From Amycolatopsis regifaucium (GTDB lineage: Bacteria; Actinomycetota; Actinomycetes; Mycobacteriales; Pseudonocardiaceae), in NCBI RefSeq assembly GCF_001613935.1, contig NZ_LQCI01000034.1:721031-785030 (forward strand): a stretch of DNA of 64,000 nucleotides, read 5' to 3'. The notes beneath the pieces are model-generated. The model did no database searches. It had not been told where the DNA came from and worked only from the letters and a program-made list of their open reading frames with translations. Positions 44,670-53,478 of the stretch are shown here, in pieces. Within the stretch, counting starts at the first letter, position 1. Every line of letters begins with the position of its first letter. Both the position numbers and the translations under genes were made by a program.

Positions 44670-45668
44670 TCACTTGCCACACCTCGGGCACGTCGCCGCG
44701 CGGCCTCCGGCGGGGTCCCAACCCTCCCGGACGAGGACGGCTCGCACCTCCGCCGCCACTTCGCACGGAGCTGTCCGAACGTCGTTCCATCCGTAGACGA
44801 GTCGTGCCCGACCGGCGAGTTCCGCGGCGTTGTCCCGCTTCCGGTCGCGGAAGGCGACGTCCGCCATGGCGTGGGTGGCGCGGCCGTCGAGCCGGACCGT
44901 CACCGCGGCGCCGTGCGGATCGTAAGTGACGTCTTCCCACAAAATCTTGCCCTTCACTTCGAAGGGCGTCTGTCTGCTGCCTTGGGGAAGGCCGTGCTCG
45001 TCCTCGACCGCTTCCTTGTACTCCACCTCGAGCGCCGACATCAGCCCACCAGCGAGCAGCGCGAGGCCATACCGGATCGCGGGCCGATAGCGGTAAGGCG
45101 GCCGGAGGAACACACACTTCTCCATCGCTGCCAAGGAGACCTTGCTTCGGCTGACGAGGTCGACCACGGTGTTGGTCGCCATTTTCGGCGTTCTCTGCGA
45201 GGTGGCCAGATCGACGATCGTGTCCGTGAGGCGAGATCTGCGTGGCGTCGTTCCGACCGCGATATGGGGCAGTGCGCGTGATCGGTGCACGATCACCAGC
45301 GGCGGGCAGGAAACCGCCGAGAATGTGTACGGAACGGTGATCTCGACCGGCCCCTCGATGATCGGCAGAAGTCCCCATTCTTCGGCGGCCGTGCGATGGC
45401 TCAGGATCGCGTGCCCGCCGCCGTACCTCAGCGCGGCATGGATTTTCGCGGACCGGGAGAGTTCGCCGGTGAACGTCGCATAAACGCGCGGTAGCACTCG
45501 TTGCCATCTTCCTGCCTCGAGGTTCGCCTCGATGTCGGCTGTGGAGTGGCCGTAGGCGCGAAGTTGACTGGTGTTGACGATTCCCCGCTGTTCCGCCAGA
45601 AGGATCGGCCAGCTCGGGCGTTGGACGGCCGGGATCGACTCCTCCGACCAGCGTTTGTGGATGGGCAT
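44670..45668 (-). CDS. AbiEi-like N-terminal domain plus nuclease-like C-terminal domain
   Basis: 332-residue orphan protein. The first 100 residues (LLAEQRGIVNTSQLRAYGHS, GRWQRVLPRVYATF, LSHRTAAEEWGL) match the winged-helix domain of AbiEi-type antitoxins, which repress transcription in type IV toxin-antitoxin systems. The last 130 residues (SALEVEYKEAVEDEHGLPQG, VRLDGRATH, FRDRKRDNAAELAGRARL) resemble DUF559/very-short-patch-repair endonucleases. It ends in CPRCGK. No AbiEii nucleotidyltransferase toxin is adjacent. ATG start at 45668 without a clear ribosome site. It is flanked by two copies of the same palindromic block. Function unknown. Confidence 0.65.
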   Translation of the reverse strand: MPIHKRWSEESIPAVQRPSWPILLAEQRGIVNTSQLRAYGHSTADIEANLEAGRWQRVLPRVYATFTGELSRSAKIHAALRYGGGHAILSHRTAAEEWGLLPIIEGPVEITVPYTFSAVSCPPLVIVHRSRALPHIAVGTTPRRSRLTDTIVDLATSQRTPKMATNTVVDLVSRSKVSLAAMEKCVFLRPPYRYRPAIRYGLALLAGGLMSALEVEYKEAVEDEHGLPQGSRQTPFEVKGKILWEDVTYDPHGAAVTVRLDGRATHAMADVAFRDRKRDNAAELAGRARLVYGWNDVRTAPCEVAAEVRAVLVREGWDPAGGRAATCPRCGK

Positions 45669-45785
45669 GCTTCGACGATCACCGCTGAACGGTCACCGTG
45701 GAGCACAGCGAGCGAATCTGTGGATAAACGAGGTGCGAGGAGCCCTGCCTGTGGACAACCGCGTGAGGACGGTGGTGCCGATTGG

Positions 45786-45895
45786 GGCAAGTTGGTCGTG
45801 AGTGGCGATTCGGGTTCTAACCCGAATCGCCACTCACGACCAACCGGACCGCCCCCTCACCGCCGCCCCCTCTCCCTCCCCCTTCCCCTTCCCCC
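45786..45895. repeat. palindromic block, copy 2
   Basis: Perfect inverted repeat with 25-nt arms (45792-45816 and 45819-45843, loop CT), followed by the same pyrimidine-rich tail as copy 1 (CCCCCTCACCGCCGCCCCCT in both). It sits in the divergent region between the AbiEi-like gene and the exopolysaccharide operon. Confidence 0.85.
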
Positions 45896-45975
45896 CTGAA
45901 TCGAGACGAAACCCTTACGCGCGCCCTGTAGCGTTTCGCACCCTCCGAACGATGGGTAATTCCCTTGCCGCACAG

Positions 45976-46064
45976 GCATTCCGCCAAAAGCAGGCGAACC
46001 GAGGGCGGCGGTAACGAACCCGGTCCTCCCACCGACCAACGGGCAGCGGAATGCGGCTGGAGGA
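45976..46064 (+). promoter_or_regulatory. structured leader before the exopolysaccharide operon
   Basis: GCATTCCGC (45976-45984) pairs perfectly with GCGGAATGC (46046-46054), enclosing 61 nt that can form an inner hairpin CGGT-CCTCCC-ACCG. The right arm ends 4 bases before the GGAGGA ribosome site (46059-46064), so folding could control translation of the first gene. It matches no riboswitch class I can name. The remaining leader (45896-45975) shows no gene. Confidence 0.5.
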
Positions 46065-46071
46065 ATTCGTC

Positions 46072-47388
46072 ATGAAGATCAGTGTCTTCGGGCTCGGTTA
46101 CGTCGGTTGTGTGTCGGCGGCGTGCCTGGCCGGGCGTGGGCACGAGGTCGTCGGGGTCGACGTGAACCCGGTGAAGATCGACCTCATCTCCAGCGGCAAG
46201 GCGCCGGTGGTGGAGGAGCGCATCGGTGAGCTGACCGCCGAGGTGGTCGCACAGGGCAAGTTGAGAGCCACCACCGACGTCAGACAGGCGATCGCGGACA
46301 GCGAAGTCTCCCTCATCTGCGTCGGTACCCCCTCGGCTCCCAACGGCAGCCTGTCGACGGCGTTCCTGGAGCGCGTCGCCGAGGAAATCGGCGAAGCGCT
46401 CAAGGAGAAGACCACCAGGCACACCGTCGTGTTCCGCAGCACCATGCTGCCGGGCACGTGTCTCGATCTGCTCGTCCCGATCCTCGAGAAGTCGTCCGGC
46501 CGCACCGCCGGGGTCGACTTCGGGGTCGCGGTCAACCCTGAGTTCCTGCGCGAGGGCAGCAGCGTCAAGGACTTCTACGACCCGCCCAAGACGGTCATCG
46601 GCGAGCTCGACGCCGCCAGCGGTGACGTCGTCGCGGCGCTCTACGAAGGGCTTCCCGGCGAGGTCTTCCGTGTCGCGATCCCGGTCGCCGAGATGACGAA
46701 GTACGCCGACAACTCCTTCCACGGGCTCAAGATCGGCTTCGCGAACGAACTGGGTTCGATCTGCCGCGCCTTGGGGCTCGATTCACACCAGGTGATCGAC
46801 GTCTTCCTCGCCGACCGCAAGCTGAACATCAGCCCCGCCTACCTCCGCCCCGGGTTCGCCTTCGGCGGCTCGTGCCTCCCCAAGGATCTCCGCGGTCTCG
46901 TCTACGCGGCGCACCGCGCGGACGTCGCCGTCCCGATCCTCTCGCACGTGCTGCCCTCCAACGACGAACATCTCCAGCGTGCCTTCGACCTGGTCGCGCG
47001 CACCGGCAAACGCAAGGTCGGGTTGTTCGGCCTGTCCTTCAAACCCGGCACCGACGATCTTCGCGAGAGCCCGCTCGTCGAGCTCGCGGAGCGGCTGCTC
47101 GGCAAGGGATACGACCTCCGCATCTACGACGCCAACGTCAGCCTTTCGCGGCTGATGGGCGCGAATCGCGAGTACATCGAGGGCAGGCTGCCGCATCTCG
47201 GCCAGTTGCTGGCCGGTTCCGTCGGCGAGGTCGTCGACCACGCCGAGGTCTGCCTCATCGGCTGCACCGACCCGGACGTCCTCGCGGCGCTCCCGGCGGG
47301 CGGCGGTCACACCATCATCGATCTCGTCCGCGTACCCGACGCCGACCGGCGCCGGACTGAAGAGGGATATGTCGGTCTTGCCTGGTAA
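46072..47388 (+). CDS. GDP-mannose 6-dehydrogenase, AlgD-like
   Basis: NAD-dependent sugar-nucleotide dehydrogenase, 438 residues, making a UDP- or GDP-uronic acid. Rossmann motif FGLGYVGCVSAACLAGRGHE (about 5-24); catalytic Cys268 in FGGSCLPKDLRGL; C-terminal GLSFKPGTDDLRESPLVELA. Length, the FGGSCLPKD motif and the position of the Cys (268) agree with Pseudomonas AlgD, which makes GDP-mannuronate for alginate, more closely than with UDP-glucose dehydrogenases. ATG 46072 has GGAGGA 7 bp upstream. First gene of the exopolysaccharide operon; it overlaps the next gene by 20 bp. Nucleotide specificity is inferred. Confidence 0.85.
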   Translation: MKISVFGLGYVGCVSAACLAGRGHEVVGVDVNPVKIDLISSGKAPVVEERIGELTAEVVAQGKLRATTDVRQAIADSEVSLICVGTPSAPNGSLSTAFLERVAEEIGEALKEKTTRHTVVFRSTMLPGTCLDLLVPILEKSSGRTAGVDFGVAVNPEFLREGSSVKDFYDPPKTVIGELDAASGDVVAALYEGLPGEVFRVAIPVAEMTKYADNSFHGLKIGFANELGSICRALGLDSHQVIDVFLADRKLNISPAYLRPGFAFGGSCLPKDLRGLVYAAHRADVAVPILSHVLPSNDEHLQRAFDLVARTGKRKVGLFGLSFKPGTDDLRESPLVELAERLLGKGYDLRIYDANVSLSRLMGANREYIEGRLPHLGQLLAGSVGEVVDHAEVCLIGCTDPDVLAALPAGGGHTIIDLVRVPDADRRRTEEGYVGLAW

Positions 47389-48556
47389 AGCTCTCATCCT
47401 CGTCGAGAACCTTTCCGTCCCCTTCGACCGCCGGGTCTGGCAGGAGTGCCAGACGCTGCGCGACGCCGGCTGGGAAGTCCACGTCATCTGTCCGCAAGGG
47501 ACGAAGCGGGACACCGAGGCCGAAGTCACCATCGACGGCGTCCGCATCCTCCGGTACCCGCTGAAGGCCGCCACCGGTGGCCCGGCCGGATACGTCCAGG
47601 AGTACGGCTCCGCGTTGTGGCACACCCTCCGCCTGGCGCGCAAGGTCGGCCGGGTCGACGTCGTCCACGCCTGCAACCCGCCGGACCTGCTGTTCCTGGT
47701 CGCGCTGTACCTCAAGCGCCAGGGCGCGAAGTTCATCTTCGACCAGCACGACCTCTGCCCCGAGCTGTACCTTTCGCGCTTCGACCGCGGCGAGGACTTC
47801 CTGTACCGCGCTGTCCGCGCGCTGGAGCGCCGCACCTACAAGACGGCCGACGTCGTCATCGCGACCAACGAGAGCTATAAGGACGTCGCCGTGAAGCGCG
47901 GCGGCAAGTCGCCGGACGACGTCTTCGTCGTGCGCAGCGCGCCCGTGGTGGAGCGGTTCCACCAGGTCCCGGTCGAGCCGGAGCTGAAGAAGGGCAAGCC
48001 GCATCTGCTGGCGTACCTCGGCGTGATGGGCCCGCAGGACGGCGTCGACTACGCCTTGCGCGCGCTCGCTTCGCTGCGTGACGAGATCGGCCGCACGGAC
48101 TGGCACGCCGTGTTCATCGGCTCCGGTGACGCCTTCGACGCCATGGTCGCGTTGTCCAAGGAACTGAAGCTCGACGACCAGGTCGAGTTCACCGGCCGGA
48201 TCTCCGACGAGGATCTGCTGCGCTATCTGTCCGCGGCCGACGTCTGCCTTTCGCCGGACCCCTTGAACCCGCTCAACGACGTGTCGACCATGAACAAGAT
48301 CATGGAGTACATGGCGATGAGCCGCCCGATCGTCTCCTTCGAACTGCGGGAGGCCCGGGTTTCGGCGGGGGAGGCCGCGCTGTACGCGCCGGCGAACGAC
48401 GAGCCGGAGTTCGCGAAGCAGATCGCGCATCTGCTCGACTCGCCGGAACAGCGGGCCGGGATGGGTGAGCTGGGGCGGGCGCGCGTCGCCGGTCCGCTGT
48501 CTTGGGAGAACTCTCAGAAAGCCCTGCTCGCGGCCTACGCGGCCGCCGTCCGTTGA
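47369..48556 (+). CDS. GT4 glycosyltransferase of the exopolysaccharide cluster
   Basis: GT-B glycosyltransferase, 395 residues, predicted to add a sugar to the lipid-linked repeat unit on the cytosolic side. N-terminal ENLSVPFDRRVWQECQTL and KFIFDQHDLCPELY; C-terminal donor domain with LGVMGPQDGVDYALRAL, LSPDPLNPLNDVSTMNKIME and YMAMSRPIVSF. ATG at 47369, with AAGAGGG upstream, inside the end of the dehydrogenase gene. Donor and acceptor unknown. Confidence 0.88.
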   Translation: MSVLPGKALILVENLSVPFDRRVWQECQTLRDAGWEVHVICPQGTKRDTEAEVTIDGVRILRYPLKAATGGPAGYVQEYGSALWHTLRLARKVGRVDVVHACNPPDLLFLVALYLKRQGAKFIFDQHDLCPELYLSRFDRGEDFLYRAVRALERRTYKTADVVIATNESYKDVAVKRGGKSPDDVFVVRSAPVVERFHQVPVEPELKKGKPHLLAYLGVMGPQDGVDYALRALASLRDEIGRTDWHAVFIGSGDAFDAMVALSKELKLDDQVEFTGRISDEDLLRYLSAADVCLSPDPLNPLNDVSTMNKIMEYMAMSRPIVSFELREARVSAGEAALYAPANDEPEFAKQIAHLLDSPEQRAGMGELGRARVAGPLSWENSQKALLAAYAAAVR

Positions 48557-48679
48557 TCGGCTTCCGGTCGCGTTTAGAACAAGACTCGGGCGATCCTGTA
48601 ACCAACGCCGCGATCGAGCCGACGAGGTTGGTGATACGCCATCCGCGGCGGTGCCAGGCACCGATGGGAGATCCCGGCT

Positions 48680-49987
48680 TTGACTGACGACACGGTGCGC
48701 CTGTCCATGATCGGGCAGGTTCTGCGCGGACGATGGCGGACCCTGGTGGTCCTCGCCGTCCTCGGCGCCCTGGTCGGTGCGGGATCGTCGGTGATCCTTT
48801 CCCCCGGCTACCGGACCACGTCCAGCGTGCTGCTCCAGGGGCCGCGCGAGGCGGACGAACTGCTCACCCAGGCCGACGTGGCGACCAGCTCCGTCGTCCT
48901 CGACCGGGCCGCCGCCGCCCTCGGTGACGGCCAGACCGGCGCCGATCTGCGGGACAAGGTGGCCACCTCGGTCGCACAGGGCAATGTGATCACCATCGAG
49001 GCCACCGGCGACACCGCCGAACAGACGCAGCGGCTCGCGGATCAGCTCGCGCAGGAGTTCGTGAAGTACTCCACCCAGATCATCGCCGGTTCCGGGGACG
49101 CCGCCGTGCAGCTGGCGCAGGAGCGCCGCGAGACGTTGCGCCAGCAGGTCGCGCAGACCAACCAGCGGATCAGTGAACTCTCGGCGAAGGTCAACGACGG
49201 CAAGACGACCGTGGAGAGCGTCCAGCTTCGCACCGAACTGCAGAGCCTGCGTTCGTCGATCGAATCGGCGATGTCCACGTTGAACGCCGCCGACACCGCG
49301 AGCGGCCTCGGCAACATGGTCGTGCTGGGCTCGGCCGAGCTGCCGTCCTCGGCGGCGGCGCCCACCCTGGCGCAGCTCGCGCTCGGCGGCGCCGCGCTGT
49401 TCTTCCTGCTCGGTCTCTTCGGGCACCTTTTCGCCGCCCGCACCGACCGGCGGCTGCGCGACGAGGAGGAGATCGCCGCGGCACTCGGCGGCCCGGTGCT
49501 GGCCACCTTCGACGTCGTGGACGAGCGGCCGTCGGGGGCCACCCCGCGGGCCAAGCTCCTCCACGACGACCGGCCGTGGAACATCCCGCGGGTCGACGTC
49601 TTCCCCGACGAGATCGACACCGTCGTCCAGTACCGGCGCCTGGTGTCCCGGCTCCCGCACCGGCGGCTGCTGGTGGTGGCCGTCGACGGCGATCACGCGG
49701 GACGGAAGGCCGCCGAGCGAATCGTCGGTCTCGCCGACCGGTGGTTCGTCCCGGTGACCGTCTCCCCGGCCCGTCCTGTCATCGAAGACACCGACGCCGA
49801 CGGCGTTCTCGTCGTGTCAAGCCTCGGTTCCCGGTCCGCGTGGGAGCTGGTCGGGATCGCCGAAGCCTGTGCCGACGCCGGTCTCACCGTGGTGGGCATC
49901 GTGCTGACCCGCCCGGTCCGGCCGACCCGCTCCCGGCCCGGCGCACCCGCCCGCAAGGACCACGAAGCACTGGCAGGCACATCGTGA
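48680..49987 (+). CDS. polysaccharide co-polymerase (Wzz/Wzc-like), kinase motif missing
   Basis: 435-residue chain-length protein. Two transmembrane helices (about 21-41 and 232-252) flank an extracytoplasmic coiled-coil region (about 45-225). The cytosolic C-terminus has the place of a BY-kinase domain, but where a Walker A motif should be it reads RLLVVAVDGDHAGRKAAERI, without the GxGKS/T signature, and no Tyr-rich tail follows. It should still bind polymerase and set chain length, without kinase activity. TTG start at 48680, GGGAG upstream, 123 bp after the GT4 gene. The stop overlaps the next gene by 4 bp. Confidence 0.8.
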   Translation: MTDDTVRLSMIGQVLRGRWRTLVVLAVLGALVGAGSSVILSPGYRTTSSVLLQGPREADELLTQADVATSSVVLDRAAAALGDGQTGADLRDKVATSVAQGNVITIEATGDTAEQTQRLADQLAQEFVKYSTQIIAGSGDAAVQLAQERRETLRQQVAQTNQRISELSAKVNDGKTTVESVQLRTELQSLRSSIESAMSTLNAADTASGLGNMVVLGSAELPSSAAAPTLAQLALGGAALFFLLGLFGHLFAARTDRRLRDEEEIAAALGGPVLATFDVVDERPSGATPRAKLLHDDRPWNIPRVDVFPDEIDTVVQYRRLVSRLPHRRLLVVAVDGDHAGRKAAERIVGLADRWFVPVTVSPARPVIEDTDADGVLVVSSLGSRSAWELVGIAEACADAGLTVVGIVLTRPVRPTRSRPGAPARKDHEALAGTS

Positions 49988-51540
49988 CGAGCGCCGAGAA
50001 CGCTGAATCCGAGCCCCTCATCGACCTTCAGCGGCTGGTCGTCTCGATCCGGAGACGCCGTCGCCTGTGGGTGGCCACCGCCCTGCTCGGGTTGATCCTC
50101 GGCGGCCTGGTCGCGGTGTTCCTGCCGTCGCCGCCCACCGCGGTCGCGCAGATCCTGGTCATCCACCCCGACGACTCGCCGACCGACAGCGGGACGCTGA
50201 TGCGGACCGACGTCGCCGTGCTCCAGACGACGAAGATCGCCACCGAGGCGCTCAAGAAACTGAACAGCACCCAGGCGCCGGAGGAGTTCCTCAAGGATTA
50301 CGAGGGGCTCGGCCTGACGAACAACGTCCTTCAGCTGACGGTCAAGGCCAAGAGCAAGGACGAGGCGCTGGCCCGCGCGCAGGCGATCTCCGACGCCTTC
50401 ATCACCGAGTACATCGCCCGCAACCAGGCGGCCGCGGCGGCGCAGCAGAAGGCCCTGCTCGACCAGCGCAATCAGGCCCAGAACGAACTGACCCCGATCG
50501 AAGCGGCGATCGTGGCCGAGGAGGCCAAGAACCGCAACGCCAACCCGGCCCAGCTGGAGCGGCTGTACGCGCGCCGGGCGGAGCTGAACTCGAAGATCTC
50601 CGACTACGACGGCCGCGCGCAGGAGGCGGGCATCGGCACGCCGAAGGTCGCCGCCGGCACGCAGATCGTGGACGCGCCGCGGATCCTGCCGCGGTCCTTC
50701 CTCAAGACCCTCGCCACCGACGCCGGAATCGGCTTCGCGCTGGGGCTGCTCGCCGGACTGGGGCTCGCGGCCGTCACGAGCGTGATCAAGGACCGGCCGG
50801 TGCTCCGTCGCGAGATCTCGCGGCATCTCGGCGCCTCGGTGATCGCGCAGCTGCCCGAACCGCCGCGTTTCCTGCGGCGTTCCCGCGCGGCCGCCCGGCG
50901 GCAGCGGGTCGCGACGACGCTGGTCCGGGCCGTACGGCAGCCGGGCGGGCAGGTGTCCTTGCTCGACCTCGGCGCCCGCGAAGTCACCGCCGCGCTCGCC
51001 GTCGACATGGCCCGGGAGCTGGCGGCGAAGAGGCCGGTTTCGCTCGTCGACGACCTGCCGAAGGCGGATCTGCGCGCGCTGGCGGGTGAGGGCCAGATCC
51101 GCGTACTGGACCCCGGTGACGTGCCGCTCTCCGGTCACGAGCGCAGGATCGGCGTCGGCTCGGTCGAGCCGGGGACGTCGTGGACCGAGCTGGAATTCCT
51201 CGGTGAGGAGACGATCCTCGTCGTCCGCGCCGGGTACGCGAACACCGAATGGCTGCACACCGTCGCACGGCAGCTCGCCGATCGGCACATCCCGATCATC
51301 GGTGTCGTCGTAGTGGATCCCGATCCGCGTGACCACACCGACGGGACCCTGTGGGACGGCCTGCACACGGCCTTGCGCGGCCGTGCCGCCCGGCCCATGC
51401 CGAAACCGGTCGAGATGTTCCCGCGGGAGCGGAAGAACGGGTACCCGACGCCGTACAAACGCGCCAAGGAAGTCGCCAACGCCGATCAGCCGACGAAACG
51501 ATTCGCGCCTGTGTCACCGGATAACGCCGAAGCCTTGTAG
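49984..51540 (+). CDS. second polysaccharide co-polymerase (Wzz-like), kinase motif missing
   Basis: 518-residue relative of the upstream protein with the same layout: transmembrane helices at about 29-49 and 241-262, extracytoplasmic Wzz domain with coiled coil (IARNQAAAAAQQKALLDQRN) and a cytosolic C-terminal domain. This again lacks Walker A; the matching strand reads QVSLLDLGAREVTAALAVDM. The tail is basic and Pro-rich without a Tyr cluster. GTG start 49984 overlaps the preceding stop. Two unequal partners may work as a heteromer. Confidence 0.8.
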   Translation: MTSAENAESEPLIDLQRLVVSIRRRRRLWVATALLGLILGGLVAVFLPSPPTAVAQILVIHPDDSPTDSGTLMRTDVAVLQTTKIATEALKKLNSTQAPEEFLKDYEGLGLTNNVLQLTVKAKSKDEALARAQAISDAFITEYIARNQAAAAAQQKALLDQRNQAQNELTPIEAAIVAEEAKNRNANPAQLERLYARRAELNSKISDYDGRAQEAGIGTPKVAAGTQIVDAPRILPRSFLKTLATDAGIGFALGLLAGLGLAAVTSVIKDRPVLRREISRHLGASVIAQLPEPPRFLRRSRAAARRQRVATTLVRAVRQPGGQVSLLDLGAREVTAALAVDMARELAAKRPVSLVDDLPKADLRALAGEGQIRVLDPGDVPLSGHERRIGVGSVEPGTSWTELEFLGEETILVVRAGYANTEWLHTVARQLADRHIPIIGVVVVDPDPRDHTDGTLWDGLHTALRGRAARPMPKPVEMFPRERKNGYPTPYKRAKEVANADQPTKRFAPVSPDNAEAL

Positions 51541-51555
51541 GGGGAGTAAAAGCAG

Positions 51556-53463
51556 ATGTGCGGCATCGCAGGCGCTTACTTGTGGCCGGACGGGGGCCCG
51601 CTCACCGATCGGCTCACCAAGATCCTCGCCCACCGCGGACCGGACGGTTCGGGCCGGTACGACCACCGCGCCGGGACGGGAGAAGTCCACTTAGGACACC
51701 GAAGGCTCTCGATCGTCGACCTGACCGAGACCGGCGCGCAGCCGATGGTCAAGGACGGTCTCGCGCTGACCTACAACGGTGAGCTGTACAACGCGCCGGA
51801 GCTGCGGAAGGAGCTCGAAGCCGCGGGTGTGCGGTTCCGGGGGACCTCCGACACCGAGGTCCTCCTGGAGGCTTGGCGGAAGTGGGGCACCGAAGGCCTG
51901 CACCGGCTGCGCGGCATGTTCGCGTTCGGCGTCTTCGACGAACGTTCCGGCGCTTTGACCTTGGTGCGAGACCAACTGGGCATCAAGCCGTTGTTCCTGG
52001 TGCGCCGCGGCAAGGGGGTCGCGTTCGCGTCCGAACTGAAGGCGCTGGCCACCGAACTCGGTGGTTCGCTGACCGTGGACGACACCGCCCTCGTCGCTTC
52101 CCTGCTCTACTACTGGGTTCCGGACGGCCGCTGCGCGTTCCGCGAGGCCGAGAAGCTGCCGCCGGGCAGCTGGGCACGATTCCGGCCCAACGGCGACGTC
52201 GAGCGCGGTACCTTCTGGTCGTTGCGTCAGGTCGCCGAAGAGGGAGCCGCGTACGAAGGCGAGTTCGATCTCAACGCCGTCATCGAGGATTCGACCCGCA
52301 AGCACCTGCTGGCCGACGTGCCGGTCGCGACGTTCCTTTCCGGCGGCCTCGACTCCAGCTACCTGACCGCGCTCGCCGCGCGTGAGCAGCCCGGCATCTC
52401 CGCGTACACCATCGGTTTCCGGGCCGAAGACGCGAAGTTCGAGGCGATGCCGGACGACCTGATGTACGCGAAGAAGGTCGCCGCGAAGTTCGGTGTCGAT
52501 CTGCACGAGATCGAGATCGCGCCGCAGGTGCTGGATCTGCTGCCGCGGATGACGTATCACCTCGACGAGCCGATCGGCGATCCGGCGGCGATCAACAGCT
52601 ACCTGATCTGTACCGCGGCTCGCGAGGCCGGCGTCAAGGTGATGCTTTCGGGAATGGGGGCCGACGAGCTGTTCGCCGGATACCGCAAGCATCTCGCGAA
52701 CAAGATCGCCGTTCGGTATCAGCGTGTCCCGGGCATGGTGCGTCGCCCCATCGAGTCCGTTGTGGACAGACTGCCGGTGGCGACGTCGAAGCGCGGGTTC
52801 CGGTCGGTGCGATTCGCCAAGCGGTTCCTCTCGTTCGCGGAGCTGCCGGAGGAGACCGCGTTCCGGCGCAGCTACACGATGTACGACCAGGCCGAACTGG
52901 TGGGACTGCTGAATCCCGACCTCGCCGGTGCCGTCGACGACGTGATCACCGAACACGCGGACACTTACCACGACAACACGCTGACCGACTTCGTGAACCG
53001 CATGTGCCTGGCCGATTCCCGGCTCTTCCTGCCCGGACTGAACCTCGCCTACACCGACCGGTCCAGTATGGCCGCCTCCACCGAGGTGCGGACGCCGTTC
53101 GTCGACATCGAGGTCGTGAAGGCCGCGTTCCGGATCCCCGGTGACCAGAAGATCGTGAAGCGCCAAGGGAAAATGGCGCTGAAGGAAGCGGCGTTGTCGA
53201 TCCTGCCCGCCGAGATCGTGCACCGGCCGAAGGGGCTGTTCAGCGCGCCGCTGCGGGCATGGATGAGCCGCGACCTCGCGCCGCTGGTGCGTGAGGTGAC
53301 GAACGATGGTGAATTGGTGAAGGCCGGGTTCCTCCGTCGTGAGGCCCTGCAACGGCTCGTCGACGAAGACGCCTCCGGGCAGCAGGACCGGTCCAAGCAC
53401 CTCTGGCACATCTTGACCCTCGAATACTGGTACCGCGGCGCCGTCGCGGCCCGGACCACCTGA
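51556..53463 (+). CDS. asnB: asparagine synthetase-like glutamine amidotransferase
   Basis: 635-residue two-domain enzyme: N-terminal class II glutaminase with nucleophile Cys2 (MCGIAGAY), HRGPDG and YNGELYN; C-terminal ATP-pyrophosphatase domain with SGGLDSS at 262-268. It can transfer ammonia from glutamine to a carboxylate activated with ATP. In exopolysaccharide clusters such genes are thought to amidate a sugar carboxylate (uronamide formation) rather than make asparagine. With a uronate-forming dehydrogenase at the head of the operon this is plausible but unproven. GGGGAG ribosome site; 15 bp after the previous gene. Confidence 0.9.
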   Translation: MCGIAGAYLWPDGGPLTDRLTKILAHRGPDGSGRYDHRAGTGEVHLGHRRLSIVDLTETGAQPMVKDGLALTYNGELYNAPELRKELEAAGVRFRGTSDTEVLLEAWRKWGTEGLHRLRGMFAFGVFDERSGALTLVRDQLGIKPLFLVRRGKGVAFASELKALATELGGSLTVDDTALVASLLYYWVPDGRCAFREAEKLPPGSWARFRPNGDVERGTFWSLRQVAEEGAAYEGEFDLNAVIEDSTRKHLLADVPVATFLSGGLDSSYLTALAAREQPGISAYTIGFRAEDAKFEAMPDDLMYAKKVAAKFGVDLHEIEIAPQVLDLLPRMTYHLDEPIGDPAAINSYLICTAAREAGVKVMLSGMGADELFAGYRKHLANKIAVRYQRVPGMVRRPIESVVDRLPVATSKRGFRSVRFAKRFLSFAELPEETAFRRSYTMYDQAELVGLLNPDLAGAVDDVITEHADTYHDNTLTDFVNRMCLADSRLFLPGLNLAYTDRSSMAASTEVRTPFVDIEVVKAAFRIPGDQKIVKRQGKMALKEAALSILPAEIVHRPKGLFSAPLRAWMSRDLAPLVREVTNDGELVKAGFLRREALQRLVDEDASGQQDRSKHLWHILTLEYWYRGAVAARTT

Positions 53464-53478
53464 TCGCTGAGGAGCGAC

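Noticed and set aside
44670..45668. Type IV toxin-antitoxin pair
   Set aside because: Only the AbiEi-like half is present; no AbiEii nucleotidyltransferase lies on either side.
45976..46064. c-di-AMP or c-di-GMP riboswitch before the exopolysaccharide operon
   Set aside because: Core motifs of the ydaO and GEMM classes could not be found; only the outer pairing is supported.
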